A stretch of DNA of 64,000 nucleotides from the NCBI GenBank assembly GCA_001510575.1, contig LNGK01000005.1, forward strand, positions 3,534,574 to 3,598,573, written 5' to 3'. The DNA is from Knoxdaviesia capensis (lineage: Eukaryota; Ascomycota; Sordariomycetes; Microascales; Gondwanamycetaceae). This document shows positions 46,459-56,117 of the stretch, in pieces (position 1 is the stretch's first letter; every line of letters begins with the position of its first letter). A model generated the notes under the pieces. The model saw only the letters and a list, made by a program, of their open reading frames with translations. It was not told the origin of the DNA and made no database searches. A program made the translations under genes and the position numbers.

Positions 46459-46910
46459 GGGACGGCGGCTGCGTGTACTTTGCTAGCAGCTCTCCCATGG
46501 TAAGTTTCCTCAGCGTCATCGGAATGCGATTAACTCGAATCTCGACGCGGGATCGTATGCCTTGGGCTTGTAGGTGATACTGGGCGCGTAATCGGCGCGC
46601 GCGTTCGGTGACTATTGAAGTGGAGGAGGAGGAGGAAGAGGCCTGTTAGAAACACGGCGAGTGGGAATCGCGCATCATAGGCGATAGTCAGAACATCGCG
46701 ATACTCACTCTCGAGCTGCAGGTTTTCAATCAACGCCTGCTTCTGCGCCAGCGTGATGCCGCTGCGCTTCTTGATGGGGCTTCGCGACGACGGGCCCAGC
46801 GGTGTCTCGTTTCCGGACTTGGTCGGGACTTTCTGGCCGCCGGACGGGCTAAAGTCGGCGGCGGCCGTGGTCTCCTTCGACGACCGCTTCTTGGTGCGAA
46901 CGGGCGCCAT
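45441..46910 (-). CDS. nbl1: Borealin-like chromosomal passenger complex subunit
   Basis: Exons 46910-46709, 46611-46248 and 46164-45441 join in phase to 429 residues. The N-terminus is Lys/Arg-rich and carries proline-directed sites (SPSGG, SPIKKR). Splicing restores the Borealin N-terminal helix: SGITLAQKQALIENLQLE joined to ITERARRLRAQYHLQAQGIR, followed by EIRVNRIPMTLRKLTMGELL, the part that forms a three-helix bundle with INCENP and Survivin. A 17-residue poly-Gln tract follows directly, then disordered sequence with SP/TP sites (SGLDSPKKRSRT) and a second conserved block near residue 300 (AASSLFSNMVEKAKATRGAL). The rest is Ala/Thr/Lys-rich. The complex directs Aurora B to centromeres. 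Yeast Nbl1 has only the N-terminal part; this long form is the filamentous type. The start is shared with RPN10 through a divergent promoter. Confidence 0.88.
46408..46458 (-). repeat. (CAA)17 trinucleotide repeat encoding poly-Gln
   Basis: Seventeen uninterrupted GTT units on the + strand, read as CAA (Gln) in the Borealin frame; only CAA is used. Confidence 0.95.
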
Positions 46911-47631
46911 GGCGAGAGGGATATGTATGGATGATGATGGCGGAATAACGATGGGGATAAACTGGGGGTATAAGATGAGGTATCGTGTTTTCAGGGCTCG
47001 GAATTGGAGGTGACGTGAGGTGAGTGAAAGAATTTCGAAGAGTTCGCGTGATTAGAAGGTTCTGTCGTTATCGCCCAAAAGCAATTCGTGAGGAATAAAA
47101 TGAACGAGGAGTGAGGAAGAAGACGAAAAACATCCACGTCGCGACTGTTGTGATGTTGAAACAGAAGCAGCACGAAGCTCCGCCAGAAATAAAAGTCAAT
47201 ACAATCTGGCGCGGCTCCTGATTGGCCGGATTCACGCCGTGTAAACAAACCAGAGTGGGTCCGTCTTACATAACACACGCAGTGAATAGCCTGCGCTTAT
47301 TGGCTGAAAACTCAATGTACTGACACCTATGGCTCTCATACTGAATCGCTGGAAGGGGAAAGTACCTTGACATTTCCTCCCACCAGGCTGAACCGCCTGA
47401 CGACAACCTTTAATAGTTGGAACCTCTCGCCCACTTTTGTTCCAGAACAGCTTCCATCTTCCATCTTCCATCACCAACTTCCACCACCACCACCCACCTC
47501 TTCATATTTCTCACTCACCACTTTCTTTCTTTGTATCACGATCCCCCTTTTCTTATCCTCTTATCGAACACCATATCTCCTCCCCCCCTCTTTCGACTCC
47601 TCCTCCCTCCCCCCCGAAAACTCCCGTCAAG
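46911..47631. promoter_or_regulatory. Bidirectional promoter, Borealin / RPN10, with two CCAAT-type sites
   Basis: The 721 bp between divergent start codons contains ATTGG (inverted CCAAT) at 47221 and 47299, within TGATTGGCC and TTATTGGCT. These match the core bound by the Hap/CBC complex in fungi; function here is inferred. The RPN10-proximal part is CT-rich. Confidence 0.5.
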
Positions 47632-48619
47632 ATGGTGCTGGAGGCGGTCATGATCGTTGTGGACAACAGCGAAAGCAGCCGCAATGGGGACTACCCGCCG
47701 ACCCGGTTCGACGCCCAGGCCGATGCCGTCAATATTCTGTTCCAGAGTATCACACAAGGCAACCCCGAGTCGTCGGTCGGCCTTCTAAGCATGGGCGGCA
47801 AGGGCCCGGAGGTTCTGTCGACGCTTACCGAAGAGCAGGGCCGCATCTTGGACGGCCTCCATCGGACGAGAAAGCAGATCAAGGGAGACGCAAACTTGGC
47901 GGTGGGCATCCAGGTGGCCGGTGTACGTACTTCTGGACTTGTTTCCCCTCATCTCGTGGCCGTGGTCGTGTGCTGACTAACTTACTCTTATCTCTACCCC
48001 TCACCAGCTCGCCCTCAAACATCGCCAGAACAAATCGCAACGCCAGAGAATAATAGTATTCGTGTGCTCGCCGATCGAAGAAGACGAGAAGAAGCTGGTG
48101 GTCCTGGCGAAGAAGATGAAGAAGAGCAACGTGATGATCGACTTTATCCTGTTCGGCGACCTGGACGACGAGACGCAGAAGAAGCTGGAGGTGTTCAACG
48201 ACAACGTCAAGGGCACCGAGGGCTCGCACCTGGTGATGATCCCGCCGAGCGGCAAGCTGCTGAGCGACCAGCTGATTGCCACGCCGATCATGCTGGGCGA
48301 GGGCGGCGCGCAGGCCAGCGCGTCGCGCATGGGCCGCGGCGGCATGGACGAGTACGGCGAGTTCGACTTCGACCCCGAGATGGAGCCCGAGCTGGCGCTG
48401 GCGCTGCGCATGAGCATGGAGGAGGAGAAGGCGCGCCAGGAGCGCGTGGCGCGCGACGAGGCCGAGGCGGCGAAGAAGGCGTCGTTGGAAACCGTCAAGG
48501 AGGAGTCTGAGTCGACGCCGCTGCTGGACCAGTCCGGCCAGGCGAGCGGAAGCGGTGGCTCCGGCGATGCGAAGGGAAAGTCCAAGGGCAAGGACGACGA
48601 TAAGATGGATACCTCTTAG
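47632..48619 (+). CDS. rpn10: 26S proteasome regulatory subunit RPN10 (ubiquitin receptor)
   Basis: Exons 47632-47922 and 48008-48619 join in phase to 300 residues. The VWA domain (about residues 1-190) begins MVLEAVMIVVDNSE and carries SSVGLLSMGGKGPEVLSTLT, typical of Rpn10/S5a. The donor is placed after GGT so that VAG joins LALKHRQNKSQRQRI, as in the family. A ubiquitin-interacting motif follows at about residues 222-241 (PELALALRMSMEEEKARQ), with the family's LALAL and Ser landmarks. Beyond it the chain is Ser/Lys/Asp-rich and ends KDDDKMDTS. Rpn10 sits between lid and base of the 19S particle and binds polyubiquitin. A single motif is present, as in yeast; animals have two. RPN13 lies 12 kb downstream. 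Confidence 0.96.
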
Positions 48620-48977
48620 GCCTCTTGTTTCGTGTGCCAGAAGCTCTCGAGGACCAGAGTGTGGAAGAGTATGCGGGAGAGCGCGGGAGAGCGCGGGAGC
48701 TCTTTCTTGGCTGTCACAAGGCCAGGTTCACGCTGTACCAATAGACGTCGGTCAGGTCTTCAGTATGGCAGCATCGGTACCACGGTTAGGTTAGGTTATA
48801 TGCTACAATCCAACGAAATGAGATACCTGTATCCTTGTTTTTTCATTGCATTCATGGTATGATACATGTCGTCATTAGCACCGCTATCGAGGATGCATCT
48901 GTTTGCTCGCTGCTCGCTGCTCCCTCACTATTACTCTCAAAATCGCCCTCATAACATACAACATCCAAAACACCTCA
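48620..48977. other. Convergent 3' region with GGTTA repeat
   Basis: The 358 bp between RPN10 and TRS23 is non-coding. Three tandem copies of GGTTA lie at 48784-48798, and GAGAGCGCGG repeats near 48675. Confidence 0.6.
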
Positions 48978-49572
48978 TCATCTATTGTTGATCTCACGAA
49001 TGTACGACAACAGTTTCCTATCGAAGATGTCGCAGCGGATCGGCATCTCGAGCTGGTAGAACGGGTTCTTCATCACGTAGTCGGTGTACAGCTCGTAGAT
49101 CCGCCGCAGCGTGACGTCCAGGTTCGCCTGGTTGATGTCGGTGAAGAGGAGGAACTTGGCGCCGGTCAGGGTGTTGAAGCACTGCATGCGGAAGTTCTCC
49201 GTCTCCATCACCTCCAGGCCGGACGGCGGCTCCGAGCGGCTGGGCACCCCCGGGGTGGGGCCTGGGCCCGCGGCCGACTTGACTGGGTTGAGCCGGGCGG
49301 TGATGGCGTGTATACTGGAGCGGGGGGTTAGTAACGAGAACTGACCCGTGGATCGGCCAGGGAGTGAGAGAGGACGTACCCGTGGAAGGTTCCAGCAAGC
49401 ACGAGATAGTCGTTGGTCGACAGCTTGTTGAGCCCGCCATCGTGGAACTGGCGGTGGAACACTAGGCCGCCGGCCTTGTTGATGATGATTAACGCGTAGA
49501 CAGTCCTAGGTGGGGTTAGCCATAGCACGAATGGCGTATACTGCTTGTATTTCTAGCGGGGTCATCTTACAT
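48978..49572 (-). CDS. trs23: TRAPP complex subunit TRS23 (TRAPPC4/synbindin)
   Basis: Minus-strand exons 49572-49571, 49505-49380 and 49314-48978 join to 154 residues. The model needs the start codon to be split: AT at the donor (ACAT|GTAAGA) and G at the acceptor (CCTAG|GACTG), giving MTVYALIIINKAGGLVFHRQ, the conserved longin-fold start of Trs23. The rest, VMETENFRMQCFNTLTGAKF, then FTDINQANLDVTLRRIYELY and MKNPFYQLEMPIRCDIFD, matches TRAPPC4 closely. The family binds Rab1/Ypt1 as part of the core that catalyses nucleotide exchange at ER-Golgi tethering. Both introns are 65 nt. The loop between strands is Pro/Gly-rich (GPGPTPGVPSRSEPPSG) and poorly conserved. If an upstream in-frame ATG existed I would prefer it, but none precedes the second exon before a stop. 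Confidence 0.9.
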
Positions 49573-50274
49573 GTTCGTGTTGTTTGGACTGGGGGGAGGA
49601 GAGAAGATGGAACGGTCGGGCCAAACGCCGGCCGACTACGGAAGTCTTCGGGGTTCCGACTGGTGTTGGGGTGCCAAGCCGGTGGAAAGGTTCAGATACA
49701 ACAACAAGGTTCCGTATGGCGTCTCTTGAGTTATCTTCCAAATCAAAGCCGGGAGAGCTTCCTCACAGCTGAAGGTGGGCCGAGACAGGAGGTGGGATGG
49801 GCACGAGATGGAACAGCTGAACCTCCAGCGGTGACGCCGGGAAAATCAACACAGCGCCGGAGCTGCAAACAGCAGGACAGAATAGCAGAAAAAGGCTCGA
49901 GTCCAGCAAAAATGGAAGAAAACAGCAAGATCGTGAATGTTGTATGTGCAAGCGAGTCAGAACCGTAAATATCAAACACAAGATGAACGTCGTCGGTCCT
50001 TCCTTGCCGCGGATTTGGGTGGGCAGTTTAGCCGGCGTTTAGCCACGCGCATTTTGAGCTTGACTGTTCGACGCCTGGATTGACTGGCTAGCTTTCCAGC
50101 GTCTTATTTTATTGCTTTCTTCCATTGTCTGGATTCCCGGGGTTTCCTTCATTCTTCACCCACCAAACAAATCTCTTCCCGTCATTCTCCCAGCACCGCC
50201 TGTTCTGGAAGTTCCTCTGACTTCTGCCACGACCGACTCTCACCCAACCCATCCACGATCGACCCAACCCGAAG
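49573..50274. promoter_or_regulatory. Divergent promoter region, TRS23 / RPB4
   Basis: The 702 bp between divergent start codons shows no coding signal. The RPB4-proximal 180 bp is CT-rich. Confidence 0.55.
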
Positions 50275-50932
50275 ATGCCCCCGGTCCCGAAGCACGCCCC
50301 GATCTCGCGGCCGAAGCCGCCGCCGCCGGGCCTGGAAGAGGCGGGCGCGCAGCTCAACCTCGGCGAGTTCCAGGATGTCGATACGCTGACGCTGTCGGAG
50401 GCGTCGCTGGTCATCAATGCGCTGGTGGCCAAGCGCCGTGCCGACGGCCGCAACGTCAACGAGACCGAGTAAGCAGCGATGCCGCCGCCTTCATCAGAGT
50501 CTTGGAGGGGGCGCGGAGGGCTCATCGGTGATTTGCTAGTACGGAGGATCGAGGTTTCTTGCTCCAGTGCTAACTGCCCTGTGCTGTCTCGCGCTCAATA
50601 GGATGCTTACCCAGACGCTGAACTACCTCGATAACTTCGCTCGGTTCACGCGCAAGGAGAACGTCGAGGCCGTTGAGCGACTCCTCAGCTCATGCACCAA
50701 GCTGGAGAAGTTCGAGAGGGCGCAGATCGGTACGCTTTCTATACTTCAGCACGTTGTGTGGCTCTGAATCTCCCGGACTGGATACTAACATCTCCTTCTT
50801 CTGGTGGCAGGCTCGCTGTGCTGCGAAACTGCCGACGAAGCGAAGACGCTCATTCCGTCGCTGCAGGACAAGATCTCCGACGAGGAACTGCAAACGCTGC
50901 TCGACGAGCTGTCCAAGCTCCAGGGCAAATAG
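50275..50932 (+). CDS. rpb4: DNA-directed RNA polymerase II subunit RPB4
   Basis: Exons 50275-50468, 50602-50729 and 50811-50932 join in phase to 147 residues. The N-terminal extension is proline-rich (PRPKPPPPGLEEAG). The conserved core reads AQLNLGEFQDVDTLTLSEA, then SLVINALVAKRRADG, MLTQTLNYLDNFARFTRKEN, and the C-terminal helix pair with SLQDKISDEELQTLLDEL. Rpb4 and Rpb7 form the stalk of RNA polymerase II and link transcription to mRNA export and decay. The length and the HRDC-like helical C-terminus match the filamentous ascomycete orthologues; yeast Rpb4 is longer because of an internal insert. The first ATG of the leader is used. Confidence 0.95.
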
Positions 50933-51297
50933 ACTTCTACCCCCCCGCGTCCTTTCTTCATGCTCAAACAAGAGGGGAAATAGCGTTGCTATGTTACAAA
51001 CGATATGCAATAATACGTCGAAATAAAAAGCTTCGGCGTCTAGGTCTTTGCGGAATTGGTTTCCCTGGGTGGCGCAATGGGCGTTTGTCATTTTCCTAAT
51101 CAAGTTTCTATTTTTTTTCTTGTCGTTGATGTCTATGGAGACCTTCATCAAACCGGGCTGCAAAGGTACAGGAGTGACAACTTGCACTTGGATAATGATT
51201 GACTTCTTTTTTGAGATTTGTTCTGGTATGTATTCCGCATGACCTGAACGCCCTAACCAAACAAACCCAAACCCCACACCCCACAATACTTCCCACC
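50933..51297. other. Convergent 3' region
   Basis: The 365 bp between RPB4 and the next gene on the minus strand is AT-richer than the coding parts and shows no coding signal. Confidence 0.6.
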
Positions 51298-52596
51298 TCA
51301 AGTTGCCCGGCGATACGGCGTCCAATTGTTGATATACCCGTTCCGGCCCCGCTCAATCTCCGCCGCCTGCATCGCACTCCGCGGCTCCTCCGTCAGCGGG
51401 CTCAGCGGCGGCACCCCGCCGCCCCCACCACTCCCGCTTCTGCGATGGCGTCTCGCGGCTGCTGCCCGCGACGGCGACATGCGGCCGCCACTCCCACGCG
51501 GGTACGTCCCGATGGCGCCGGAGTCCGGCCCTGCGATGTCAACCTGCGGGAGAGTCGGCATGCGCGCCGGACTGACGCCGTCCATGTCATAGCCGGACAG
51601 GCGCGGTGGGAGTGGGAGAGGCGACGGGGTGTTTCCGCGCGCGATGGGGGAGGGCCCGCGCGGGGGTTGCGGGCTGTACCGCTGTGTGCCGGCCAGGTCG
51701 GGGTTCGACAGGCTGCGGAGGTGGAGTGGGCGGTCGTACGGGCGCTGTGGGCCCACGGGGTCGGGACGGCCTAGAGTAGTTTCCTGGTCAGTGGGTGCAC
51801 TAAAGTCAAAGGGGGGTTCATCCGCCCACCAGCTTGGCTCACCTGCAAACGGCGCCCACGGGTCAGAGTACGGCCGCGTCGACGGGCCGGACATCTCCGG
51901 CGGCCGGTCCCAAGCCATCGCCTTGCCGTCCGCCGGGTCGATGTACGACCCGCGGCCGACCGACGGCGACGACGGGGTTATCACCACCCGCGCGCGCTGG
52001 CGGGCGGCTTCGCGGCGTTTGCGCAGGTACATCCACGCGAGGATCACCACGGCGATGAGTAGAACGGCGGCGGCTGCTGACACGCCTGCAACAGCTCCGG
52101 CGGGGAGTCCGCCGGGTCCGGGCTCATTGGTGTCGGCGTCGCGGCTGCCGTCCATAGAGCCGTTGCCGCCCGTGCTGGGGGTGTTGGGCCCCGGGTTTGT
52201 TGGCTGGGGCGGGAGGCCGACCCGGCCCCCTGGCGTGGTTGATTCGGTCTCGGTGGTTGAGGATGCAGTCGGCTCTGATGAGGGTGTTGACGGGGGCTCT
52301 GTGATGGATGTGGTGCGCCGCGTGGACTGTGAGGTGGTAGTGGTCGTGGTCGTTGAACTCGACCGCGTGCTCGTTGACGAGCGCGTCGAGGTGGATGTCG
52401 TCGACGTGCGGGAGGCCGTTGAGGATGTGCGCGCGCCGGGCTGCTCATGCTCGGGACACCCGATAGACACATCGCACGGGTCTATAGCGCAGCATCCCCG
52501 GAAGGTGCTCCGTGCGTTGCACCGGTAGAACTCGAAGCCGGAGGGACACTCGTCGTCCTGTCTTGCGTGCAGAATCGAGTCGGAGTAGGCGAGCAT
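51298..52596 (-). CDS. Single-pass membrane protein with Cys-rich head and mucin-like stem
   Basis: An intronless frame of 432 residues from ATG 52596. The N-terminus MLAYSDSILHARQDDECPSG is followed by a compact Cys module (Cys 17, 26, 35, 36, 41, 47) with FRGCCAIDPC, a pattern I recall in fungal cell-surface proteins. Residues about 55-165 are Ser/Thr/Pro-rich and likely heavily O-glycosylated. One membrane helix lies at about 168-190 (GVSAAAAVLLIAVVILAWMY) followed by a basic stop-transfer LRKRR; the C-terminal 230 residues are disordered and Pro/Arg/Ser-rich, presumably cytosolic. The plan resembles Wsc/Mid2-type sensors, but the head is not a WSC domain. No cleavable signal peptide precedes the Cys module, so the membrane helix may act as a reverse anchor, or a small upstream exon is missing from this model. 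Confidence 0.75.
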   Translation of the reverse strand: MLAYSDSILHARQDDECPSGFEFYRCNARSTFRGCCAIDPCDVSIGCPEHEQPGARTSSTASRTSTTSTSTRSSTSTRSSSTTTTTTTSQSTRRTTSITEPPSTPSSEPTASSTTETESTTPGGRVGLPPQPTNPGPNTPSTGGNGSMDGSRDADTNEPGPGGLPAGAVAGVSAAAAVLLIAVVILAWMYLRKRREAARQRARVVITPSSPSVGRGSYIDPADGKAMAWDRPPEMSGPSTRPYSDPWAPFAGEPSWWADEPPFDFSAPTDQETTLGRPDPVGPQRPYDRPLHLRSLSNPDLAGTQRYSPQPPRGPSPIARGNTPSPLPLPPRLSGYDMDGVSPARMPTLPQVDIAGPDSGAIGTYPRGSGGRMSPSRAAAARRHRRSGSGGGGGVPPLSPLTEEPRSAMQAAEIERGRNGYINNWTPYRRAT

Positions 52597-53833
52597 GGTG
52601 GCGGTGGTTCTGCTAGGCAGCGGGGAGTCGTTGGTATCTGCAGTTTTGACAAAGATCAAGGAACGCCTTGTCCTTCTCGATTTTCTGAAGAAGTCCACCA
52701 AAGGCCCAAAGTTCCGGTTCTTCCTCAAAACAACAAGAGGAGATCACACGTCCAGAAAGCATGCCCACTGACAGGCAGACCTTCCAATATATATCTCACA
52801 TACACACATACACACACACACACACACACCCAGATTCCCGCGCATGATCCTGCCACCAGCTGAGTGTCCCTTATGCCCTATAGCACGGAGGCGGCGGTTT
52901 TTCTCAGGCGGCATAGAACCGGATATAAGCCGTCGATCCTGTGCTTGTTCGTAAGGTTGATTTTCCCCCGCGGGCCTGGGGTCTTGCGGCTAATGTTGCG
53001 ATGGTCCTTTTCTGTTGTCTGGTTCCGGGAGAATGTCGAAGGTCAAACACGACCGATCGACGCGCGGAGACGAAGACCAGTGATCGTGTCTAGGTGTGCA
53101 GACTGGGGAAGTGCACATCTCGTGAGCAAGACACGGCAAGATACCACCACGATCATGTCGTGCTCGTCTCTCTCTCGGTCTCACTCCTGTGGCTTCAACT
53201 CATGCAGCCGTTCTGGCCAACACATCACCAACCGTCGTCTGCACGTTCCCGTTCCCGTAAAACGATGCAATCTAACCGTGACCCTGGATTCGCCCGCTTC
53301 ATTCTCGGGGGCTGAGCCAGCGCAGTACTCCCACTCTATCTCTCTCTCTCTCTCTCTCCCGAGAGAAAGAAAGAAGGCGGGACCGGCATTTTCGTTATAT
53401 TTCCCGTGTGCGGGCACTTTGCATTGTGGCATTTCCCATTTATGCAGGCTCCGAGGCGATGATTTTGAGTGGTTCTTTTCTGGGCGATCGCTAACGCTAG
53501 GCCTATACAACAACCCGGATAATATTGGATTTCTCGTAGGAATGCCAGTTCCGTCCCGCGATATTAAGTGCTGGGTGATGTTAAAGGTGTCGCGTTTGCT
53601 GGAGAAGGCGGGAAGTGGGAAGAGTCGTGTTGGCTAAGGGTTAGTTCGGGTTCATGCTGTACATACTCCATAAGAAACACACGACAAGAGACACGGAACA
53701 GACATAGACATATACACAGACAATGAAATGAATCAAAAGGAGAAACATGAGCTTTTGCCATTGATGCCAACGCCAGGAAATTGGAAAAGACCAAAAATCA
53801 AAACATGTACAGTATCGAAGAGATCCTCCATCT
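52597..53833. other. Intergenic region with CA repeat and an unexplained open frame
   Basis: A frame open from ATG 52873 to a stop at 53637 (+) has about 254 codons but no recognisable domain and includes a stretch coded by a CT repeat near 53335-53358; I do not call it a gene. The promoter/leader of the membrane protein lies at the left. TAAGGGTTAG occurs near 53635. Confidence 0.5.
52810..52829 (+). repeat. (AC)10 microsatellite
   Basis: Ten AC units in the probable promoter of the membrane-protein gene. Confidence 0.9.
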
Positions 53834-56117
53834 TCACTTGAGCTTCTCCAGCAGCAGCTGGGTGCCCTTATTTCCCCGGTTCGCGGCGCCCTCAACCGGT
53901 CCACGGCCTTTCTTGCCCTTCTTCTGCTTCTTGCCGGCGACATCATCGGTCTTGGCAGCAGCAGCAGCAGTGGCGGCGGCGGCAGGCTTGGCCTTCGGTG
54001 CGCCGTCCTTGGCCGCCGCCTCCAGCGTCTTGCGGCTCGCCGCCAGGATCTTGCGCAGCTCGGCGGCGGCCGAGAAGTCGGCGTCCTCGAGCATGTTGAG
54101 CACGACGAACGAGCTCGGGCCGGTGGCCCAGCTGACCACGTGCTCGCGGATCACCGGGAACAGCACGTCGGCAAACTGCAGCGCCGGCTCGACCCGCCGC
54201 ACCTGGCCGGTGGCCTTGTCGAACTTGCCGCCGGCAATCAGGCTCTTCAGCAGCCGTCCGCCGTGCATGGTCTTGGACACGTGCACGGCCGTCGGGTCCA
54301 CCGCCGCCGCCGCCGCCGCCGCCGCATCGGCCTTCGCGGCCTCCTCGGTGTCGTCGGTGGCGTTCGGGTCGCCGCCCGCCGTGGCCGCGACCGCCTGCAG
54401 CGTGGCCGTCTTGTCGCCATCGCACGAGAACAGAATCTCCGCGATCATCTGGCACCCGATCGGGTCTCGGATCAGCGTCGCCGCCGCTCCCGCCACTCCC
54501 GACAGCACCGCGGGCGACATGGCGGCCACCAGCTCTTTCCGCCGCACGTCGGCATCCTTCTTGCTCGTAGTCTTGCGCAGCTCGTGCACCTCCTTCATCA
54601 CCTCGAGCGAGTGCGCGCTGAATCCGGTGAAGGTCGGCTCGGACTCGAACAGGTACGTGATGCAGGTGCGGCCGTACTGGTTGCCGCACGAGCCGATGAT
54701 GCTGTCGGTATTCTTCTCGGCGTCGTCGCCGAACAGCTCCGGGAAGATGGACTTCGACGACAGCTTGGTGTCGTCGATCACGTCGTAGGCCGTCAGCAGA
54801 ATCAGGTGGGCGTACACGTTGCCCGACATCATCACCAGCGTGTCCTTGAACACCTTCAGAATGGCGCGGCGGTCCTTGGCCGAGCCGTGGGCCAGCATGA
54901 GACACACCAGCTGCGAGCCGGACTTGGTGAACGACATGTTCTTCAGCAGATCGCCACTCTCGTCGCCCTTGACCATCTCGAAGAACTCGTTGAACTCATC
55001 CGTGTCGCGCCGGGTGTTCAGGAAGTACTGCAGCATGGCGTCGTGCAGCATCGAGAAGGCCACCAGGTTCTTCTGCACCAGGCTGTTGATCAGCTCGAAC
55101 AGATTCTTCATGGCCGGGCCACGCTTGCTGGGCTCATTCTCGATAATCGTCTTCAGGTCGGCCGTCGGCGCCTCGTCGTTGGTCTGGCCGAGCAGGGTGA
55201 ACTCGACGCCGTACCACTCGCGCAGAATCACCGCCCGCTGGTCCTTGCTAGCCACCACCCGGTAGATATCTTCCAGGATCCACGACGCCTCGGGGTGGTG
55301 GATCATCTTGCGCACCTTGCCGTAGAACTCCGGCACGATCATGTCGCGGATCTCGGCGTCGCCGGTCGACATCAGCTTAGCCAGCAGGAACTTGGCGTAG
55401 CGGCCTGACGCCAGCTTTGCGTATGTGCCGCGGAGCTCGCGCGCAATCTGCTTACGCTGCTCGGCGGTGGCGTACTTGATGGCCGTCTGCACGGCCCGCA
55501 CGGCGTCGTGCTTCAGCACGAACTCCTTCATGCGGCCGCTGATGATGCTGTACAGCTCCTCAATCAGCTGCTTGCGCTCCTCGGTCGGCACGTGGGACTT
55601 TCTCCGCAGCCTTTCCCATAGCTTTTTTGTCCGCTGGGTCTCGTCGGCGAGGGGCTTGGCTGCCCGGCGTTCCTTGGCCAGCTGGCGCTGCTTTGCGTGG
55701 GCTTCGCGGGAGCTTTCGAGTGCTGTAGAAGACAAGGGAGTTTGTTAGTTGTGGTTCATAGAGAAAAACAGGAACGGCAAAATACAACATACGCTTTGAA
55801 GAGCCTGCCGATGCCCCTCGGGCATTTCCACCGTCAGACTTGAGCTTCTTCGGGGCCGGCTCCCGGCTATCCAGCTCAACGCCGCCGTCCTCGTTATCGT
55901 CGTGGTCGTCGGAGAAGTTCGCAAAGTCGTCGGCGCCCTCGTACGAGCCGTCCGAGTCCTCATCGTCGTCGTCAAAATCGTCGGGGGTCTTCACCACAGC
56001 CTTCTTCACATTCTTCGGCTGCGGCTTCTGGAATTTGCCCTTCTTGGACGAGTCGTGGCCGGCGCCTCCGTGGGAGGCTTTCCGCTTGCTGCCCACAACA
56101 AGAGTTTTGGTGGCCAT
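53834..56117 (-). CDS. puf6: Pumilio-family ribosome biogenesis protein PUF6
   Basis: Exons 56117-55793 and 55722-53834 join in phase across a 70-nt intron to 737 residues. The first exon is a basic/acidic nuclear region (KRKASHGG, then DDFDDDDEDSDGSYEG). After the junction (SSKPLESSREAHAKQRQLAK) comes the Puf6/Penguin fold: LWERLRRKSHVPTEERKQLI, GRMKEFVLKHDAVRAVQTAI, KFLLAKLMSTG and KMIHHPEASWILEDIYR, PUM-like repeats along most of the chain. The C-terminal part (FADVLFPVIREHVVSWATGP) is the CPL domain. Puf6/PUM3 proteins are nucleolar and act in 60S assembly; yeast Puf6 also represses ASH1 mRNA. The tail is Ala/Lys/Gly-rich. High GC3 produces a 422-codon antisense frame which I reject. A GTTAGGGTT element lies 274 bp upstream of the ATG. 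Confidence 0.93.

Noticed and set aside
51781..51839. Possible intron in the membrane-protein gene (GTGAGC to CAG, 59 nt)
   Set aside because: Removing 59 nt would shift the frame and truncate the protein, whereas the unspliced frame stays open to the natural stop.
52873..53637. Open frame of 254 codons on the + strand
   Set aside because: No domain, includes residues coded by a CT repeat, and lies where promoter/3' flanks are expected. Transcription data could overturn this.
54140..55408. Open frame of 422 codons antisense to PUF6
   Set aside because: Same cause; the sense strand encodes the PUF6 fold.
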